Of a stretch of DNA of 64,000 nt, positions 45,282 to 53,440 are shown piece after piece (position 1 is the first letter of the stretch; the number at the start of each line of letters is the position of its first letter). This DNA is from Streptomyces sp. MMG1121 (lineage in GTDB: Bacteria > Actinomycetota > Actinomycetes > Streptomycetales > Streptomycetaceae). Made by a program: the position numbers and the translations under genes. The stretch is from positions 310,001-374,000 of the forward strand of contig NZ_LGDV01000201.1 in assembly GCF_001280015.1 (NCBI RefSeq), in the 5' to 3' direction. The notes beneath the pieces are model-generated. The model did no database searches, was not told the origin of the DNA, and was given only the letters and a program-made list of their open reading frames with translations.

Positions 45282-45764
45282 ATGGAGGAGAAGCTCTCGA
45301 ACGCTCCCGCGCTGGTGGAAGGTGCTGTCGCCCTGCCGGTCATCGACCGGCTGCTGCACGTCTCACGCCAGGCAGAGCTGCGCTTCGGCCGCACGTGCTC
45401 CCGCTTCGGGCTGCAGGCCTGGGAGTTCGACGTGCTCACCACGCTGCGCACCCAGTCGCCGCTCCACGAGATGTGCCCGGGGACCATCGCCGACCGGCTG
45501 CTCGTCTCGAACAGCACCATGACCAATCGTGTCAACCGGCTGGAGAAGGCCGGTCTGGTCGAGCGCCGGCTGAGTCCGGAGAACCGGCGCATCGTGATCG
45601 TCCGGCTCACCGACAAGGGCCGCGAGGTCGTCGACCAGGTGATCGCCGCCCGGAAGCAGACCGAGCGCGAGGTGCTCGGCCGCGGGCTCTCCGAGGAGGA
45701 GTCGAGCCAGCTGTCCGCGCTCCTCGGCAAGCTCGACACGGCGCTCGTCAGCCACGATTCGTGA
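45282..45764 (+). CDS. MarR family regulator
   Basis: A 160-residue winged-helix MarR protein with recognition region GTIADRLLVSNSTMTNRVNR LEKAGLVERRLSPENRRIVIVRLTDKG (about residues 68-115). It is divergent from the DUF5519/lanA transcript and convergent with the flavin reductase gene, whose 3' end overlaps its own by 17 bases. The operator in its own promoter recurs before the GlcG-like gene, so it may control both halves of the pathway. Confidence 0.9.
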   Translation: MEEKLSNAPALVEGAVALPVIDRLLHVSRQAELRFGRTCSRFGLQAWEFDVLTTLRTQSPLHEMCPGTIADRLLVSNSTMTNRVNRLEKAGLVERRLSPENRRIVIVRLTDKGREVVDQVIAARKQTEREVLGRGLSEEESSQLSALLGKLDTALVSHDS

Positions 45765-46263
45765 GTTCCAGGCGCTCGTAGCGCCTGCCGTGGTAGATCA
45801 GCGGCTCACCGGGCGCGGTGCGCACCGCACGGACGTCGAGCAGCAGGACGCTGTGGTCGCCCGCGTCGATCGTGCGCACGCGTCGGCACTGGACGGCGGC
45901 CAGCGCGCCCGGCAGCACCGGGGCCAGGCCGTCGGCGCACTCGAAGCCCGTGCCGGCGAACTTGTCGTCGACGGGCGCCGCGAACCGCTCGGCCACCGGC
46001 CGCTGCCGGGCCGCCAGCATGTTGACCGCTACCGGCCCGGCCCCGGCGAAGAGCTCGTACGAGCGCGAGGACTTGGCCTGGCAGACCAGCATCATCGGCG
46101 GGTCCAGCGAAACGGACGTGACGGACGTGGCGGCGAAGCCGTACGGCACTCCGTCGGGCCCCGTGGTGGTCACCACGCACACGCCGCCGGCCAGCGCGGC
46201 CATCGCGTCCTTGAAGTGCGCCTCCAGGTCGTCGGACGGCGCGAGCAGCGATCCCCGGCTCAT
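45748..46263 (-). CDS. Flavin reductase (HpaC/VlmR-type)
   Basis: A 171-residue flavin reductase-like split-barrel protein: DAMAALAGGVCVVTTTGPDG, then GFAATSVTSVSLDPPMMLVCQ and GDHSVLLLDVRAVR. It makes reduced FMN or FAD for a two-component monooxygenase. ATG 46263 overlaps the amidohydrolase stop, and it is the last gene of a coupled operon that also holds an acyl-CoA-dehydrogenase-fold flavoprotein, its probable partner. Confidence 0.9.
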   Translation of the reverse strand: MSRGSLLAPSDDLEAHFKDAMAALAGGVCVVTTTGPDGVPYGFAATSVTSVSLDPPMMLVCQAKSSRSYELFAGAGPVAVNMLAARQRPVAERFAAPVDDKFAGTGFECADGLAPVLPGALAAVQCRRVRTIDAGDHSVLLLDVRAVRTAPGEPLIYHGRRYERLELTNRG

Positions 46264-47666
46264 CGCTCGGCTCCTGCCGGGACGGGCACCTGCGCCTCGA
46301 GCCAGCGGCCGTCGGGACGGCCGAAGACGGCGGTGCCGTCCGCGCGGCGGGCGTAGACGCTGCGGCCCTGCCGCAGGGTCTGTTCCACGCGGCCGGTGAA
46401 GGTCCAGCCCTCGTAGGCGGACCAGCCGACCTTGGCGTGCGCCTCGTCGGCGCGCAGCCACCAGTTGGTGTCGGCGGAGACGAGGACGAGGTCCGCGTCG
46501 TGGCCCTCGGCCAGGGCGCCCTTGCGGCCTTCGAGGCCGAAGAGGCGGGCCGGGCCCTCCGCCATGACCCGCACGGCGATCTTCAGGGCCTCCTCGGCGT
46601 CGCCGCCGGGCAGCCGTCGGCGCAGTCCGGTGAGCAGCGCGGGGAAGAGTTCCTGCACCCCGGGCAGGCCGGGTGGGGCGTCGGGGGCGGGCAGCGCCTT
46701 GTCGGTGAGGGCGTGCGGGGCGTGGTCGCTGCCCACACTGGCGACCTCGCCACGGATGACGGCCTGCCACAGCCGGTCCTGGTCGGTCTGCTCCCGGATG
46801 GCGGGGCTGAGCCGGATGCGCGGGCCCAGCCGCAGCGTGTCGTCGGTGGTGAAGGAGAGGTGGTGCCCTGTGACCTCGAAGGTGATGGGGATCCCGGCCG
46901 CGCCCGCTGCGGCGAGCAGGTCGGCCTCCTCCTTGCTGGACACGTGCAGGACGTGCACGTCGGTGCCGTGCCTGCGGGCGAGTTCGATGAGCTTGGCGAC
47001 GGCGACGATGCCGCCGCTGCGCGGCCGGTGGGCCTCGTACGAGCGGTAGGACCGGGGTTCGCCCTGCCACTGGTCGAGGAGCGTGAAGACGTCGTCGTCC
47101 TCGGCATGGAAGAGCAGCCGCAGGTTCTTGGCGGCGGCGAGCCGGAAGAGGCCGTCGAGCCGGGCGGGGTCGCGCAGCACGTGCGGGGCGGTGTGGTGGC
47201 CGGTGAGGAAGGCCTTGGCCGAGGTCGCCTCGCGCGGGGTGAACTCGTCGAGGAGCGTGACGTCGTCCGGGTTTACTCCCGCGTGGAAGCGGTAGTCGAC
47301 CAGGCTGTTGCCCTCGATCAGCGCGTGCTTGGCGTGCGCGTCGGCGGGGGTGAAGGTGGCGGGGCGGGTGTTGGGCATGTCGATGACGGTGGTGACAGCA
47401 CCCGCGACGGCCGCCCGCGACCCGTTGGCCCACTCTTCCTTTTCGGTGAGGCCGGGGGTGCGGAAGTGCACATGGGAGTCGATGAGGCCGGGCAGGACGT
47501 ACAGGCCGGAGGCGTCGACCGTCTCGCGTGCCTCGGCGCGCGCGCCGGGCTCCAGGACGGCTGCGATGCGCCCGTCGCGCACGGCGAGGTCGGCACGGGT
47601 GACCTGATGGCCGTCGACGAGCCGGCCGCCGCGGACGAGGAGGTCGTAGGCCGGGGTGTGGTTCAC
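46260..47666 (-). CDS. Dihydroorotase/allantoinase-family cyclic amidohydrolase
   Basis: A 468-residue amidohydrolase. The metal site reads DSHVHFRTPG, the carboxylated Lys is in TSAKAFLTGH, then FHAEDD, HVLHVSSKEE and GSDHAPH. The start is GTG 47666, overlapping the flavoprotein stop (GTGA). These enzymes open or close cyclic imides and ureides such as dihydroorotate, allantoin or succinimides. Since no other pyrimidine or purine catabolic gene is here, ring closure or opening of a pathway intermediate is more likely. Confidence 0.88.
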   Translation of the reverse strand: MNHTPAYDLLVRGGRLVDGHQVTRADLAVRDGRIAAVLEPGARAEARETVDASGLYVLPGLIDSHVHFRTPGLTEKEEWANGSRAAVAGAVTTVIDMPNTRPATFTPADAHAKHALIEGNSLVDYRFHAGVNPDDVTLLDEFTPREATSAKAFLTGHHTAPHVLRDPARLDGLFRLAAAKNLRLLFHAEDDDVFTLLDQWQGEPRSYRSYEAHRPRSGGIVAVAKLIELARRHGTDVHVLHVSSKEEADLLAAAGAAGIPITFEVTGHHLSFTTDDTLRLGPRIRLSPAIREQTDQDRLWQAVIRGEVASVGSDHAPHALTDKALPAPDAPPGLPGVQELFPALLTGLRRRLPGGDAEEALKIAVRVMAEGPARLFGLEGRKGALAEGHDADLVLVSADTNWWLRADEAHAKVGWSAYEGWTFTGRVEQTLRQGRSVYARRADGTAVFGRPDGRWLEAQVPVPAGAER

Positions 47667-48787
47667 AGGGTCCACGCGGTGCTCACCAGCTCCCTTGCGA
47701 GGTCGTTCGTCGGTCCCATGAGCGCCACGGCGCGGGCGTCGCGGGCCATGCGGTTGATGGGGTTGGAGATCACATAGCCGGCGCTGCCGAGCAGCCGGGC
47801 GAGGGTCTGTACGACCTCCTCGGCGACCTCGCCGGCGAAGATCTTGCTGTGGAGCGTGACCGCGCCGGGGTCGGGGGCGTCGCACCGCCCGGCCCGCTCG
47901 ACGAGGGCGCGCGCGGCCTCGATGCGGGTGCGGACCTCGGTGAGGCGGAAGCGCAGGCCCTGGTGGTCGAGGAAGCCGCGCTTGCGGGCGGCCTCGAAGG
48001 CGTGGTCCCAGGCGGCCTCGGCGATGCCGACGGCGACCGCGCCCAGCGTCGCGCCGGACTGGCGGACGCCGGCGATGACGCGGTTGGCGCCGTCGCGCGG
48101 GCCCAGCATGGCGTCGGCGGGCACCACGCAGTTCTCCAGTTCGATGAAGCCGGTCGCCGAGGCGCGCATGCCGACCAGGTCGAGGCTGGTGTCCGGGGTG
48201 ATGCCGGGGGTGTCGGCGGGGATGAGGAAGAAGCTCTGGCCGGTGGAGCCGTAGACCTCGCCGTCGTCCTCGACCTGGGTGGTCTGGGCGAGCACGAGGT
48301 AGACGTCGGCGAGGCCCGCGCCGGTGGTGAAGGCCTTGCCGCCGCTGATCGACCAGCTGCCGTCGGGCAGTTCCTCGGCGATGGTGGCGAGGTTGCGCTT
48401 GGCGGCACCCGCGCCCGACTCGCTCCAGGCGGAGGCGGCGAGCCACTCGCCGGAGGCGAGCTTGGGCAGCAGGTCGCGCTGCTGCTCGGCGGTGCCCCAC
48501 TCGACGATGCGGCTGGAGACAGCCAGGTGCTGGAAGACGATGATGGCCGTGGACGGGTCGTGGCGGGCTATCTCGGCGATGCGCCGGTTGACCGCCAACT
48601 GCTCGGCCCCTGCCCCGCCGAGGTGGGTGGGCGCCACGAGGCCGGTGACGTCCGAGGCACGGACGGCCGCCAGCACCTCGGGGGACGGCCTGCCCTCCCG
48701 GTCGGCCGCCGCCGCGTGCTCGGCGAGGGCGGTGAGCAGGGTCTCGCGGCCGGTCGCCGGGGTGTCGCTGAGTTCAGCGGTGGGCAT
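47663..48787 (-). CDS. Acyl-CoA-dehydrogenase-fold flavoprotein lacking the catalytic Glu
   Basis: A 374-residue protein of the acyl-CoA dehydrogenase fold (WLAASAWSESGAGAAKRNLAT, ISGGKAFTTGAGLADVYLVLA, GMRASATGFIELENCVVP). The C-terminal YEGTSEI motif of dehydrogenases, which carries the catalytic Glu, reads LMGPTNDL here, so Glu is replaced by Gly. That, plus a flavin reductase in the same operon, suggests a group D flavin-dependent monooxygenase such as an N-hydroxylase of the isobutylamine hydroxylase kind. It starts at ATG 48787, overlapping the PrpF-like gene by 14 bases. Confidence 0.87.
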   Translation of the reverse strand: MPTAELSDTPATGRETLLTALAEHAAAADREGRPSPEVLAAVRASDVTGLVAPTHLGGAGAEQLAVNRRIAEIARHDPSTAIIVFQHLAVSSRIVEWGTAEQQRDLLPKLASGEWLAASAWSESGAGAAKRNLATIAEELPDGSWSISGGKAFTTGAGLADVYLVLAQTTQVEDDGEVYGSTGQSFFLIPADTPGITPDTSLDLVGMRASATGFIELENCVVPADAMLGPRDGANRVIAGVRQSGATLGAVAVGIAEAAWDHAFEAARKRGFLDHQGLRFRLTEVRTRIEAARALVERAGRCDAPDPGAVTLHSKIFAGEVAEEVVQTLARLLGSAGYVISNPINRMARDARAVALMGPTNDLARELVSTAWTL

Positions 48788-49823
48788 AGGGGAGCGCCTC
48801 CTTCTGCGCGTACGGCTGGAGCCGTTCGAGGGTGAGCGAGCCGGTGAACTCCACGGACTTCTGCGCGACGCTCACCCAGGCGAGGGTGTCCGCGGGCGTG
48901 TTCCCGGTGACCGCGGCGCGCACGGCGGTGGTGCCGCCCGCGGTGCGGATGGTGAGCGGGGCGCCGGGGACGGCGGCGCTGCCGGCCAGCGCGTACGGAA
49001 CCGTGCCGACCATCTTGCTCGCCGCGCCGACGCAGACCGCCCCGGTGAGGGCGATGGTGGGGTGCCAGGTCGGCACGGAGATGGCGCGGACGGCGATGGT
49101 GCCGTCGCCGTCGGGCAGCAGGGCCGCGATCTTCGGGAAGGCCCCGCCGCGGGGCAGCCCGTAGACGTCGGCGGCTGCGCTGCGGATCTGCTGGAGCACC
49201 TCGAAGAGCCGCGGGTCGTCGGTGAAGAGCTGGTCGGCGTCGCGCACGCCGAGGTCGGCGGCGTTGACGAAGACGTAGGGGTTGCTCACCGACACGCAGC
49301 TCGCAGTGATGCTGCCGTCCTCGTAGACGAGCGAGGTGGTGGGCCCGCCGCCGTAGGTGAGGGCGTCCAGGCACACGGCCGGGTGGTGCATGAAGTGGGC
49401 GGTGAAGGTGGCGCGGTCGCGCTCGCAGTCGTCGACCTCGCACACCACGTGGTCGCCGTTGTTGAGAACGTTGACCCGCACCCGGTGGTCGGGGGCGAGT
49501 CGGTGCACCCAGCCGAGGCGACTGGCGACCATCACCGAGGAGAGCACCGAGTGGCCGCAGCTGCCGTGGAAGTCGAAGCGCGGCTCGGTCCCCGGCATGA
49601 CCTGCACGAAGCGGTAGTCGATGTCGAACAGGGGGTGCCTGGAGGGCGCGATGAGCGCGATCTTGGTGATCTTCTCCAGGCCGCCGCCGTGCTCGGCGAG
49701 GTGGCGCACGGCCTCGCGCAGTGCGGGCTCCAGCTCCTCCTCGCGCTCGGGCAGCGCGTCGGCGGGCAGGGTCAGGGTGGGGCTGGGACTGCCCTTTGCG
49801 TAGGCGATATGGGCTTGTATCAC
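48774..49823 (-). CDS. PrpF-family (2-methylaconitate isomerase-like) protein
   Basis: A 349-residue two-domain protein of the DapF/PrpF fold. It shows FDFHGSCGHSVLSSVMVASRLGW (first-lobe Cys motif) and AISVPTWHPTIALTGAVCVGAASKMVGT (second lobe). PrpF moves a double bond or inverts geometry in unsaturated di- and tricarboxylates, using a Lys/Cys base. GTG 49823 has GGGAGG upstream and overlaps the asparagine-synthetase stop. There is no 2-methylcitrate-cycle gene nearby, so a biosynthetic role fits better. Confidence 0.87.
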   Translation of the reverse strand: MIQAHIAYAKGSPSPTLTLPADALPEREEELEPALREAVRHLAEHGGGLEKITKIALIAPSRHPLFDIDYRFVQVMPGTEPRFDFHGSCGHSVLSSVMVASRLGWVHRLAPDHRVRVNVLNNGDHVVCEVDDCERDRATFTAHFMHHPAVCLDALTYGGGPTTSLVYEDGSITASCVSVSNPYVFVNAADLGVRDADQLFTDDPRLFEVLQQIRSAAADVYGLPRGGAFPKIAALLPDGDGTIAVRAISVPTWHPTIALTGAVCVGAASKMVGTVPYALAGSAAVPGAPLTIRTAGGTTAVRAAVTGNTPADTLAWVSVAQKSVEFTGSLTLERLQPYAQKEALPYAHR

Positions 49824-51634
49824 GCCGCCTCCCTCGTCGGGAGCGCGGTGGTGCGCAGGGCGCCGAGCTGCTCCCGCCAGATCTGGTGGACCATCAGCGA
49901 CCAGATGGCCAGCGCGCTGGTGTCGCTGGGCCGCTCGATCTGGCTGCTGATGAGGTTCTGCACGGCCGCGGCATCGAGCTGTCCCCCGGCGCGCAACGCG
50001 GCGGGCGACAGGGTCTCCTGGGCGTGCTCCAGCAGCGCCTCGCCGGGCCGCAGCATCGCGGTGATGGGCAGGGTGAAGGGCTGCTTGGGCCGGTTGAGGA
50101 CGGAGTCGGGCAGCAGTCCGCGGGCCGCCTGGTACAGGGCGCGCTTGCCCTCGTGGCCGCGGACGCGGAACTCCTCGCGCAGGCCGAGGGCGAGCCGGGT
50201 CACGGCGGGCTGGCAGAACGGCAGCCGGACCTCCACGGAGCTGGCCATGCTCAGGTGGTCGACACGGCGCAGGTGGTAGGCGGGCAGCCGCTCGTCGACC
50301 TCGAAGGAGGTGATGGCCGCCAGCCGGTCGCCGGTGTCGCCGAACTTCTTGCCGAGGGTGTCGCGCAGGGTCTCGTACGCGCCGCCGTGCTGCTTGAGGT
50401 AGGCGCGGTAGTCGTCGGTGTAGAGCGACTGGCGCAGCTCGCCCGGGACCGCGGCGAGGGCTTCGAGGTAGTTGTGGGCCCAGTCGCCCTCGCCGTCGAG
50501 GAGGGCCTGCTTGATGCGCCCGTACCCGCCGAAGATCTCGTCGGCGGCGTCGCCGGTGACCGCGACCTTGAAGCCGGCGTCGCGCACGGCCTGGAAGAGC
50601 AGGTAGGTGCTGATCGAGATGGGGTCGGCGTTGGGCTGGCCGAGGTGCCAGACGACGTCGCGCAGCAGCTCGGGGAATCGGGCGGGGTCGGCCTCGACCT
50701 GGTGGTAGCGGGTGCCGTGGCGCTGGGCGACCTCGCGGGCGAAGTGCCGCTCGTCGAAGGGCCAGTCGCCCTGGTAGGCGATGTTGAAGCTGGTGAGGTC
50801 GGGCACGGTCTCCGCGAGGAGCGCGGTGACCAGGCTGGAGTCGAGGCCGCCGCTGGTGATCGCGGAGATGGGGACGTCGGCCAGGGCCAGCAGCCGGGTC
50901 TGCTCGCGCAGCACCTCCTGGAGCCGGGCTCCGGCGCTCTCCAGGTCGGTGAACTGCTCGTCGGAGGCGATGTCGTCGCGGCGGACGGTGCGCAGCCCGC
51001 CGGCGGCGGTGAACGAGGCGGTGGTGGCGCGGGGCAGGACCTGCACCGAGTCGACCATCGTCTGCTCGCCGAAGGGGGTCTTGCTGGCGAGGTAGGCGTC
51101 GAGGCCCGGCAGCCAGGGGTCCCAGCCGATGCCCGGCAGCGAGAGCAGGGCGGGCAGCTCGGAGGAGAAGTACAGCGCGCCGCGCTGCCGGTCCCAGCGG
51201 TAGTAGAGGGGCTTCATGCCGGCCTGGTCGGTGGCCAGCACGAGGGTGGGCTCGCGGCGCAGGTCGAGGACGGCGATGGCGAACATGCCGTCGAGGTGCT
51301 CGGCGAAGCCCACGCCGTAGTGGTCGTAGAGCGCCGGGAGGATGCTGCCGTCGCAGTGGTCGTCGAAGGTGTAGCCGAACGACCGCAGCCGGGTGCGGAG
51401 TTCGTCGTGGTTGTAGATCTCGCCGTTGAAGACGACCTTGACGCGCTCGCCCAGAGTGTAGGGCTGGTCGCCGTGGTCGAGGTCCATGATGGCCAGCCGG
51501 TTGTTGCCGAGCGCCCAGCCGTCGCCCGCGGCCTGGTACTGCGCGTCGGGGCCGCCGTGCCGCTGGAGCAGCGCGACCGCGCGCAGGTGGTTCGCGGAGT
51601 GCTCTCCGCCGAAGTGTCCGTAGATCCGGCACAT
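49820..51634 (-). CDS. asnB: Asparagine-synthetase-like glutamine amidotransferase
   Basis: A 604-residue AsnB-type enzyme. Cys2 (MCRIYGHFGG) is the glutaminase nucleophile, with GEIYNHDELR and GMFAIAVLDL in the Ntn domain. The ATP-pyrophosphatase loop ITSGGLDSSLVTALLAE begins near residue 257, and later KVAVTGDAADEIFGGYGR. It activates a carboxylate as acyl-AMP and transfers ammonia. In a secondary pathway such enzymes make amides or close rings. Placement between the cupin and PrpF-like genes argues against a housekeeping role. Confidence 0.9.
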   Translation of the reverse strand: MCRIYGHFGGEHSANHLRAVALLQRHGGPDAQYQAAGDGWALGNNRLAIMDLDHGDQPYTLGERVKVVFNGEIYNHDELRTRLRSFGYTFDDHCDGSILPALYDHYGVGFAEHLDGMFAIAVLDLRREPTLVLATDQAGMKPLYYRWDRQRGALYFSSELPALLSLPGIGWDPWLPGLDAYLASKTPFGEQTMVDSVQVLPRATTASFTAAGGLRTVRRDDIASDEQFTDLESAGARLQEVLREQTRLLALADVPISAITSGGLDSSLVTALLAETVPDLTSFNIAYQGDWPFDERHFAREVAQRHGTRYHQVEADPARFPELLRDVVWHLGQPNADPISISTYLLFQAVRDAGFKVAVTGDAADEIFGGYGRIKQALLDGEGDWAHNYLEALAAVPGELRQSLYTDDYRAYLKQHGGAYETLRDTLGKKFGDTGDRLAAITSFEVDERLPAYHLRRVDHLSMASSVEVRLPFCQPAVTRLALGLREEFRVRGHEGKRALYQAARGLLPDSVLNRPKQPFTLPITAMLRPGEALLEHAQETLSPAALRAGGQLDAAAVQNLISSQIERPSDTSALAIWSLMVHQIWREQLGALRTTALPTREAA

Positions 51635-51648
51635 GGCTGTGCGTTACC

Positions 51649-52440
51649 TCACTTCACGTCAGGGGAGACGCCGGCGGCCTGGTAGAGCGCCGGGTCGAAG
51701 GGGGTAGGCCCGCCGCAGGTGGTGAACGGCTCGGCCTCGGGGCCCGTGTGCGGGTTGCGGGCGCCGTGCGGAATGCCGGGGGGCGCGTACAGGACGTCGC
51801 CGGGGCGGACGTCGTTCCACTGGTCGTGCATATAGAGCTGGCCGATGCCCTCGAAGGCGATGAACGCCTCTTCGCTCTCGGGGTGGACGTGCACATTGAA
51901 GGTCTGGCCCGGCTGCTGGACGCCGCAGTGCAGACACAGTCGCGAGGAGCCGGTGCCCGGCCAGAACACGAAGTTCATGACGGCCCCCTCGCCCTCGGTG
52001 GGTGCCTCGCCGATTCCGGAGAATCCGCGCAGCTGGGTCTCGCTGTCGGTGAGGGCGCCGGTGGTCTTCGGGGACGCGCCCGCGCTCTCGCCGCCGATGA
52101 GCTGGGAGCGCCAGACGTAGGCGGTCAGCCCCTCGTCGCCCGCGGTGAGTTCGAGCGTGCGGCCGGTGGGCGAGTAGAGGGCGGAGGTGCGGCGCAGCTC
52201 GGTGCGCGCGCTGCCGATGTCACCGTGGCCGGATCCGGCGAACACGACGACGACGTTCTCCTCCTCGAAGGACCAGCCCTGCCGCCAGACGGCGTTCGGG
52301 GCGACCTCGACGACGTTGAGCTTGACCTTCTGCGCGCCGATGGCCGGCCCGACGGGCTCGGCGACCCGGCCCCAGTCGAACGTCGAGAATGCGAATTCTG
52401 CACGGCGGACTATCGCGCCCTTGACGGTGTCGGCACCCAC
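51649..52440 (-). CDS. Two-domain cupin protein
   Basis: A 263-residue bicupin. The second domain carries the full metal motif: FNVHVHPESEEAFIAFEG, then DVLYAPPGIPHGARNPH. The first domain (residues 20-120) has only WRQGWSFEEENVVVVFAGSG and seems not to bind metal. GTG 52440 has AGGGAGG upstream. It is the first gene of the minus-strand operon. It may be a metal-dependent isomerase or dioxygenase; the substrate is unknown. Confidence 0.85.
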   Translation of the reverse strand: MGADTVKGAIVRRAEFAFSTFDWGRVAEPVGPAIGAQKVKLNVVEVAPNAVWRQGWSFEEENVVVVFAGSGHGDIGSARTELRRTSALYSPTGRTLELTAGDEGLTAYVWRSQLIGGESAGASPKTTGALTDSETQLRGFSGIGEAPTEGEGAVMNFVFWPGTGSSRLCLHCGVQQPGQTFNVHVHPESEEAFIAFEGIGQLYMHDQWNDVRPGDVLYAPPGIPHGARNPHTGPEAEPFTTCGGPTPFDPALYQAAGVSPDVK

Positions 52441-52455
52441 GCCGAGCCTCCCTTG

Positions 52456-52501
52456 TACTTGACTGGTGCTTGAGCTGCCCTTGACTCGGGCTGGCCCTTG
52501 A
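52456..52501 (-). promoter_or_regulatory. TCAAG direct repeats in the cupin operon leader
   Basis: On the minus strand the heptamers TCAAGGG, TCAAGGG, TCAAGCA and TCAAGTA occur, the last three exactly 11 bp apart. This spacing and sequence are the hallmark of SARP activator sites. They lie very close to the start codon (last repeat 15 bases from GTG). A possible promoter TTGGTG-18-TAGATT sits just upstream of them, so the repeats could also act as an operator. Confidence 0.5.
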
Positions 52502-52536
52502 GAATCTAGGAGGAGAACCGGTCGAACACCAAGGGA

Positions 52537-52550
52537 AATCGCATGCGATT
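52537..52550. promoter_or_regulatory. 14-bp perfect palindrome upstream of the cupin operon
   Basis: AATCGCATGCGATT, in an AT-rich patch just upstream of the proposed -35 box of the cupin operon. It is a likely regulator site; the protein is unknown. Confidence 0.55.
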
Positions 52551-52642
52551 AAGATTTATCCGCGCATGTGAAGGGGCCATTAAATTTCGTTGGCCGGCAG
52601 TATGGCCAAGCGAACGGACAGCGAACACGCGGACATGCGAAA

Positions 52643-52673
52643 AGGGCCATCCCCGCGTTGCGCGGGTGGCCCT
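52643..52673 (-). terminator. Terminator of the tetR gene
   Basis: On the minus strand AGGGCCACCCGCG, loop CAA, CGCGGGGATGGCCCT followed by TTTT. It lies 19 bp beyond the TetR stop. Confidence 0.85.
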
Positions 52674-52691
52674 GACGGAAATTGCAAGCGA

Positions 52692-53276
52692 TTATTCGGG
52701 GATAACCGAAAGAGCGGTGTCGACGATTGATGTGAGCTGCTTCTCATCCGGCACGGAAATACTCATGACGCGCAGCGCCTGAACCATTGCCGTGAGAAAT
52801 CCGGCGAGCGAATCGACATCAGCGTCGGCGGAGATCTCGCCGGCCGCCCTGGCGGCGTGGAGCGCGGCGGCGAAGGCGCCCTTGAGCGCTTCGATCGCGT
52901 CCCGGGCTATACGGGCGGCGCCGTGGTCGTGCGGGACCCGCTCGACCACGGCGCTCACCAGCAGACAACCGGGGCGCTCGGGGGTGCTGAGCGACTGGTC
53001 GATCCGGTCGAGCAGCAGGTCCCGTACGGCCTGCCGGAGCGGGACGCTGCGCAGCAGCTGGGCCTGGAGGTCGTGCGTCGTGAGCTTCACGTAGTGCCGC
53101 AGGGCCTGCGCGTACAGCTCCTGCTTGCTGCCGAACGCGGCGTAGAGCGAGCCCTTCCCGAGACCCGTGGCGGCGCACAGGTCCTGGACGGAGGTGGCCT
53201 CGTAGCCCTGGCGCCAGAAGAGCTCCATGACGGCGCTCAGCACCTCGTCCACGTCGAAGCCTCGGGGTCGTGCCAT
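52692..53276 (-). CDS. TetR/AcrR family regulator
   Basis: A 194-residue TetR protein (MARPRGFDVDEVLSAVMELFWRQGYEATSVQDLCAATGLGKGSLYAAFGSKQELY, residues 1-55) with a TetR_C_16-like ligand domain. It is a close structural relative of the regulator at 26758. It diverges from the GlcG-MFS-tautomerase-oxidase operon, and two ACCG-CT-CGGT operators lie between them. It probably represses that operon, including the MFS exporter, until a pathway compound binds. Confidence 0.9.
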   Translation of the reverse strand: MARPRGFDVDEVLSAVMELFWRQGYEATSVQDLCAATGLGKGSLYAAFGSKQELYAQALRHYVKLTTHDLQAQLLRSVPLRQAVRDLLLDRIDQSLSTPERPGCLLVSAVVERVPHDHGAARIARDAIEALKGAFAAALHAARAAGEISADADVDSLAGFLTAMVQALRVMSISVPDEKQLTSIVDTALSVIPE

Positions 53277-53299
53277 GGCGACGACTGTAGGCAGTTGTG

Positions 53300-53385
53300 G
53301 ACCGCTCGGTCAACCAAGTCCCGCTGCATGGCGGACATTTCGGAACCAGGCGACTGGATCGCGCCAACTTTCTTTACCGCTCGGT
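53300..53385. promoter_or_regulatory. Two TetR operators
   Basis: GACCGCTCGGTC at 53300-53311, close to the TetR start, and ACCGCTCGGT at 53376-53385, just upstream of the -35 box of the divergent operon. Both are perfect palindromes with the same ACCG-CT-CGGT core, a pattern known for this TetR subgroup. Confidence 0.78.
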
Positions 53386-53401
53386 CCACTTCAGGGACGC
53401 C

Positions 53402-53430
53402 TTGACAGCGAGCGACGACACCGCGATAAC
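53402..53430 (+). promoter_or_regulatory. Sigma-70-type promoter of the GlcG-MFS-oxidase operon
   Basis: TTGACA, 17 bases, GATAAC. Transcription should begin near 53437, in front of the GAAC-A-GTTC operator and 75 bp before the GlcG-like start. Confidence 0.7.
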
Positions 53431-53440
53431 GTACATTCCC

